Assembly: GCF_016722965.1 (NCBI RefSeq)
Contig: NZ_JAEQNB010000008.1
Span: forward strand, 1 to 64,000
Direction: 5' to 3'
Origin: Tumebacillus amylolyticus
GTDB taxonomy: Bacteria; Bacillota; Bacilli; Tumebacillales; Tumebacillaceae
Length of the DNA: 64,000 nucleotides
Part shown: one piece after another, positions 61,104 through 64,000 of the stretch
How positions within the stretch are numbered: position 1 is the first letter of the stretch
Layout: each line of letters begins with the position of its first letter
Made by a program: the position numbers and the translations under genes
Notes under the pieces: model-generated
Database searches by the model: none
Told to the model about the DNA's origin: nothing
What the model saw: only the letters and a program-made list of their open reading frames with translations

Positions 61104-64000
61104 ATGAAGAAATTAACATGGTTCTCCATGAAGAACGCAGGCTTGATCTTCATGGTGATCCTTTTGATTTTCGGCGGAGGGCTGTACTCCGTCAAAACGA
61201 TGAAAATGGAGCAGTTGCCAAACGTCGACATCCCGTATCTCTCCGCGACCGCCGTGTATCCGGGCGCAACGCCGGAGCAAGTGCTGGAGGACGTCGCGAA
61301 GCCGATGGAAACCCAATTGGCGACCGTCAGCGGCGTCAAGAACCTCTATGTCACGTCGATGGCCAACGCCGCGTATGTGACGCTTGAGTTCGAGATGTCC
61401 AAATCGATGGACGACGCGGAGAAGGACGTCAACACGGCACTTTCCAAAGTCCAATTCCCGGACGGTGTGAAAAAACCGGAAGTCGCCAAGCAAGGTCCGA
61501 CTTCAGACGCGATCTACACGTTTGCGGTCGATGGAGGCGGTGCGGACCAAGCGACCGTCCAGCAGTTTATTGAACAGAAATTGCAACCGTCGCTCCAAGC
61601 GGTCAACGGGGTCTCCAAGATCGAAGTCGACGGGTCTGCGGACAAGAAAATGTTCGTCAAAATCGACCCGGACAAGCTCAAAGAGCACAACCTGACACTC
61701 GATAAAGTCAAACAAGCCCTGCTTGCCAACAACGTGTCCGCTCCGACCGGTTCCGTCACCATCGACGGCAAATCGATGAACGTACAAGTCGGCAAGCAAC
61801 TCACCTCGATTGACGATGTGAAAAACGTCAACCTCATCCTCGTCGAGCAGAACATGAACGGCATCACCGACGCGTTCAAATCGATCGGGGACGGCATGGG
61901 CCAACTCGGTTCCGCCGTCGGCACGATGGGCCAAGGTATGGGGAGTCTCGCACAGGGACAAGCCTTGATGCAACAGGAAATTCAGATCATGGGCGGCATC
62001 AACCAACTGTCTGCGCAGATGTTGCAGGACCAAGCCGCTCTGCAAAAAGCGGCCACGCCGCAAGAACAACAACCTCTGCAAGCGAAACTCGCAGGGGAGC
62101 AAGCCAAGATCACCGAACTGCAAGGCAACCTCACCAAAATTCAAGACGCGCTGAAAGCAACGGGCGAGTCTTCGCAGAAGCTCATGGAAGGCATGAAGTC
62201 CTCCTCCGGGCAAAAAGCGTCCGCACCTGACGCAAACTCCGCCAAAGCGGGCGTCTCGCTCAGCTCGTTGAAGCTCTCCGACATCGCCGACGTAACGTAT
62301 GAAGTCGGGGACGCAGGCTCCTACACCCGTCTGAATTCCAAACCGGCGGTCGTCGCAGGCGTGTACCCGGCGATTGGAGCGAACACCGTCGACGTGGTCA
62401 AAGGCGTGCAAGACAAACTCGACGCCTTGACGCTTCCGGACGGCTACTCGATCACCAAACTCCGCGACAACTCCGTCGAGGTGAAAAAATCGGTGGACTC
62501 GATGCTGCGCGAAGCGATTTTCGGTGCGCTCTTGGCAGCGCTCGTGACGCTTGCGTTCTTGCGCAACTTGCGTTCGACCATCGTGGCGTTGCTTTCGATT
62601 CCGCTGTCGATTCTCGTGACGATGATCGTGATGAAGTACATGGATTACTCCTTGAACATGATGACTCTCGCCGGCGTAGCGGTCGCCGTCGGGCGTGTCG
62701 TGGACGACTCCATCGTCGTCATTGAAAACATCTACCGCCGAATCCAGACGTCGAGCAAGGAAGACCGCAACGCTTCTCTCGTCATGCAAGCGACGGGCGA
62801 AGTGTCGTCGGCGATTACTTCTTCGACGGTGACGACGATTGCGGTATTCGGCCCGCTGGCGTTCGTGCCGGGCATCGTCGGCAAGTTTTTTGCCCCGTTT
62901 GCTTGGTCGGTCGTCATCGCGTTGGCGTTCTCTCTGCTGATCGCGGTCACGGTCGTGCCGTTGATGTCGCGACTCTTCCTGCTGAACTTGAAGCCGGTTG
63001 AGCATCGCGAAGGGCCGCTGCAACGCGGCTATCAGAAGCTCTTGCACTGGTCGCTGGGGCACAAGACCCTGATCATCATCCTCTGCCTTGCCCTGCTTGG
63101 AGGCACAGGACTTCTCAGCACGCAGATTCCGAAGAACTTCTTCCCCGCGGAAAAAGCGGTGTACTACAACTACACCGCCGACTTGCCGGTCGGTGCTTCT
63201 CTGGATGCTACCAATAAAGTAGCGCTTGAGATGGAGCAGATCGTGCAAGACACGAAAGCGGTCACCGATTACCAAACCACCGTCCATGCCGGCAGCGTGC
63301 GCGTACGGGCGACGTTGAAGGAAGACACCGACGGTGACGCTTTTGAAAGTGCGGTTCGTGAGAAGACCAAGGCGGCGAATAATTTCGGCGACGGCATCAA
63401 CACGGCGATCTCCGGCAAGAGCGGCATCACCGGAGGCGGCGACCTGTTCCTCGTCGTCAACGGCCCCGACCTCGACACGATCAAAAAAGCGGCCGACGAG
63501 ATGAAAAAAACGGTCGAAGGCGTTGCCAACGTCGCCGATGTAAAAACCAACCTCGAAGGCGGCCGTCCGCAAGTCTCGATCACCGTCGACGACGCCAAAG
63601 CGGCGGAAAAAGGCATCAACCCGGTCATGATCATGGGCGCGGTGCGCGACATGCTCTCCGGTTCCTCGGTCACGAACGTCACGATTGACGGCAAGACGAC
63701 CGAACTCAACCTCGGCCTGAAAGTCGACGGTCTGGACAACACCGACAAAATCGCCGCGCAGTTGCTCACCAACATGGCCGGCGAGGAAGTCAAGATCGGC
63801 GACGTCGCCAAAGTGGAGCAGAAAAACGGCGCGTCCTCGATCCAGCGCCTGAACCAGCAAGAGTACGTCTCCATCTCCGGCAAGATCACCGACAGCAACA
63901 CGTCGGGGGTTCAAGCGAACGTCGAAGCGGAACTGGCGAAATTGAACGTTCCGGCGGGTGTGACGTACTACTTCGAAGGCGAGTCGAAAGCGATGGCGGA
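61104..64000 (+). CDS. RND efflux transporter (SwrC/AcrB type), 3' truncated by window end
   Basis: At least 965 codons are present and the frame is open at the window edge. The N-terminus (KNAGLIFMVILLIFGGG) is TM1; the periplasmic-type loop has PYLSATAVYPGATPEQVLEDVAKPME. TM4 carries the proton-relay aspartates in VGRVVDDSIVVIEN. An unusual Gly/Met/Gln-rich helical insert lies at about residues 250-390, before LSDIADV. In Bacilli such pumps export surfactants or drugs without an outer membrane partner. The ATG has AAAGGGG about 12 nt upstream. No accessory protein gene precedes it. Confidence 0.92.
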   Translation, partial: MKKLTWFSMKNAGLIFMVILLIFGGGLYSVKTMKMEQLPNVDIPYLSATAVYPGATPEQVLEDVAKPMETQLATVSGVKNLYVTSMANAAYVTLEFEMSKSMDDAEKDVNTALSKVQFPDGVKKPEVAKQGPTSDAIYTFAVDGGGADQATVQQFIEQKLQPSLQAVNGVSKIEVDGSADKKMFVKIDPDKLKEHNLTLDKVKQALLANNVSAPTGSVTIDGKSMNVQVGKQLTSIDDVKNVNLILVEQNMNGITDAFKSIGDGMGQLGSAVGTMGQGMGSLAQGQALMQQEIQIMGGINQLSAQMLQDQAALQKAATPQEQQPLQAKLAGEQAKITELQGNLTKIQDALKATGESSQKLMEGMKSSSGQKASAPDANSAKAGVSLSSLKLSDIADVTYEVGDAGSYTRLNSKPAVVAGVYPAIGANTVDVVKGVQDKLDALTLPDGYSITKLRDNSVEVKKSVDSMLREAIFGALLAALVTLAFLRNLRSTIVALLSIPLSILVTMIVMKYMDYSLNMMTLAGVAVAVGRVVDDSIVVIENIYRRIQTSSKEDRNASLVMQATGEVSSAITSSTVTTIAVFGPLAFVPGIVGKFFAPFAWSVVIALAFSLLIAVTVVPLMSRLFLLNLKPVEHREGPLQRGYQKLLHWSLGHKTLIIILCLALLGGTGLLSTQIPKNFFPAEKAVYYNYTADLPVGASLDATNKVALEMEQIVQDTKAVTDYQTTVHAGSVRVRATLKEDTDGDAFESAVREKTKAANNFGDGINTAISGKSGITGGGDLFLVVNGPDLDTIKKAADEMKKTVEGVANVADVKTNLEGGRPQVSITVDDAKAAEKGINPVMIMGAVRDMLSGSSVTNVTIDGKTTELNLGLKVDGLDNTDKIAAQLLTNMAGEEVKIGDVAKVEQKNGASSIQRLNQQEYVSISGKITDSNTSGVQANVEAELAKLNVPAGVTYYFEGESKAMA

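Noticed and set aside
61503-63914. 803-codon leftward open frame inside the RND gene
   Set aside because: It is antisense to clear RND sequence and has no ribosome site or recognisable product.

Overview
The window is chromosomal DNA from a GC-rich, endospore-forming Firmicute. The gene order matches the Bacillus origin-proximal region: 5S rRNA, yaaC/guaB, dacA, pdxST, serS, dck/dgk, tadA with Ser and Arg tRNAs, SRP RNA, dnaX, ebfC (yaaK), recR, yaaL, bofA and gin (csfB). High-GC codon use plus frequent GTG/TTG starts behind strong GGAGG sites suggest Alicyclobacillaceae, for example a Tumebacillus-like organism. That placement is inferred from gene order and style, not from a database search.

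1-26.8 kb is mostly housekeeping. A 5S gene (end of an rrn operon) is followed by a GNAT acetyltransferase. A leftward yaaC operon contains a degenerate prenyl-synthase-like protein. guaB follows. Next is a leftward envelope or glycolipid operon with two tandem GT28-type glycosyltransferases, an MFS carrier and a NodB deacetylase with a YkoP-like tail. Then come bcrC, dacA, pdxST, a GH15 protein, serS, a GT-C mannosyltransferase-like protein and a Thr-rich DUF5667 protein. A small locus at 19.0-19.4 kb looks like a type I toxin-antitoxin unit. dck/dgk, tRNAs, tadA, SRP RNA, a cytosolic PAS histidine kinase, dnaX, ebfC and recR complete this part.

26.8-58.1 kb is accessory DNA lying between recR and yaaL, which are adjacent in Bacillus. 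It holds secreted proteins (one pair shares an AT-rich mosaic segment), an M14 carboxypeptidase and an ATP-grasp enzyme. It also holds a tightly coupled ten-gene exopolysaccharide operon (35.0-47.2 kb). That operon has a PelF-like glycosyltransferase, two coiled-coil proteins, a PelG-like membrane protein, a GT-C-like protein, a deacetylase, a MurJ-like flippase, a GT2 plus DUF2304 pair, and a membrane GAF protein with a degenerate HD-GYP domain. It lacks PelA, PelB, PelD and PelE as such, so it looks like a divergent Pel-like system with a possible pseudo-HD-GYP receptor. The ATP-grasp gene and this operon share an almost identical promoter. Further right are an AKR/MFS operon with a divergent HxlR regulator, DUF1659/DUF2922 genes, a decayed XRE regulator, a gerABC germinant receptor operon with a probable 57-aa D subunit, and a GH114-like hydrolase.

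58.1-64 kb resumes the backbone with yaaL, bofA and gin. A leftward GT2-DUF2304-SMR module lies between bofA and gin. The window ends inside an RND exporter gene.
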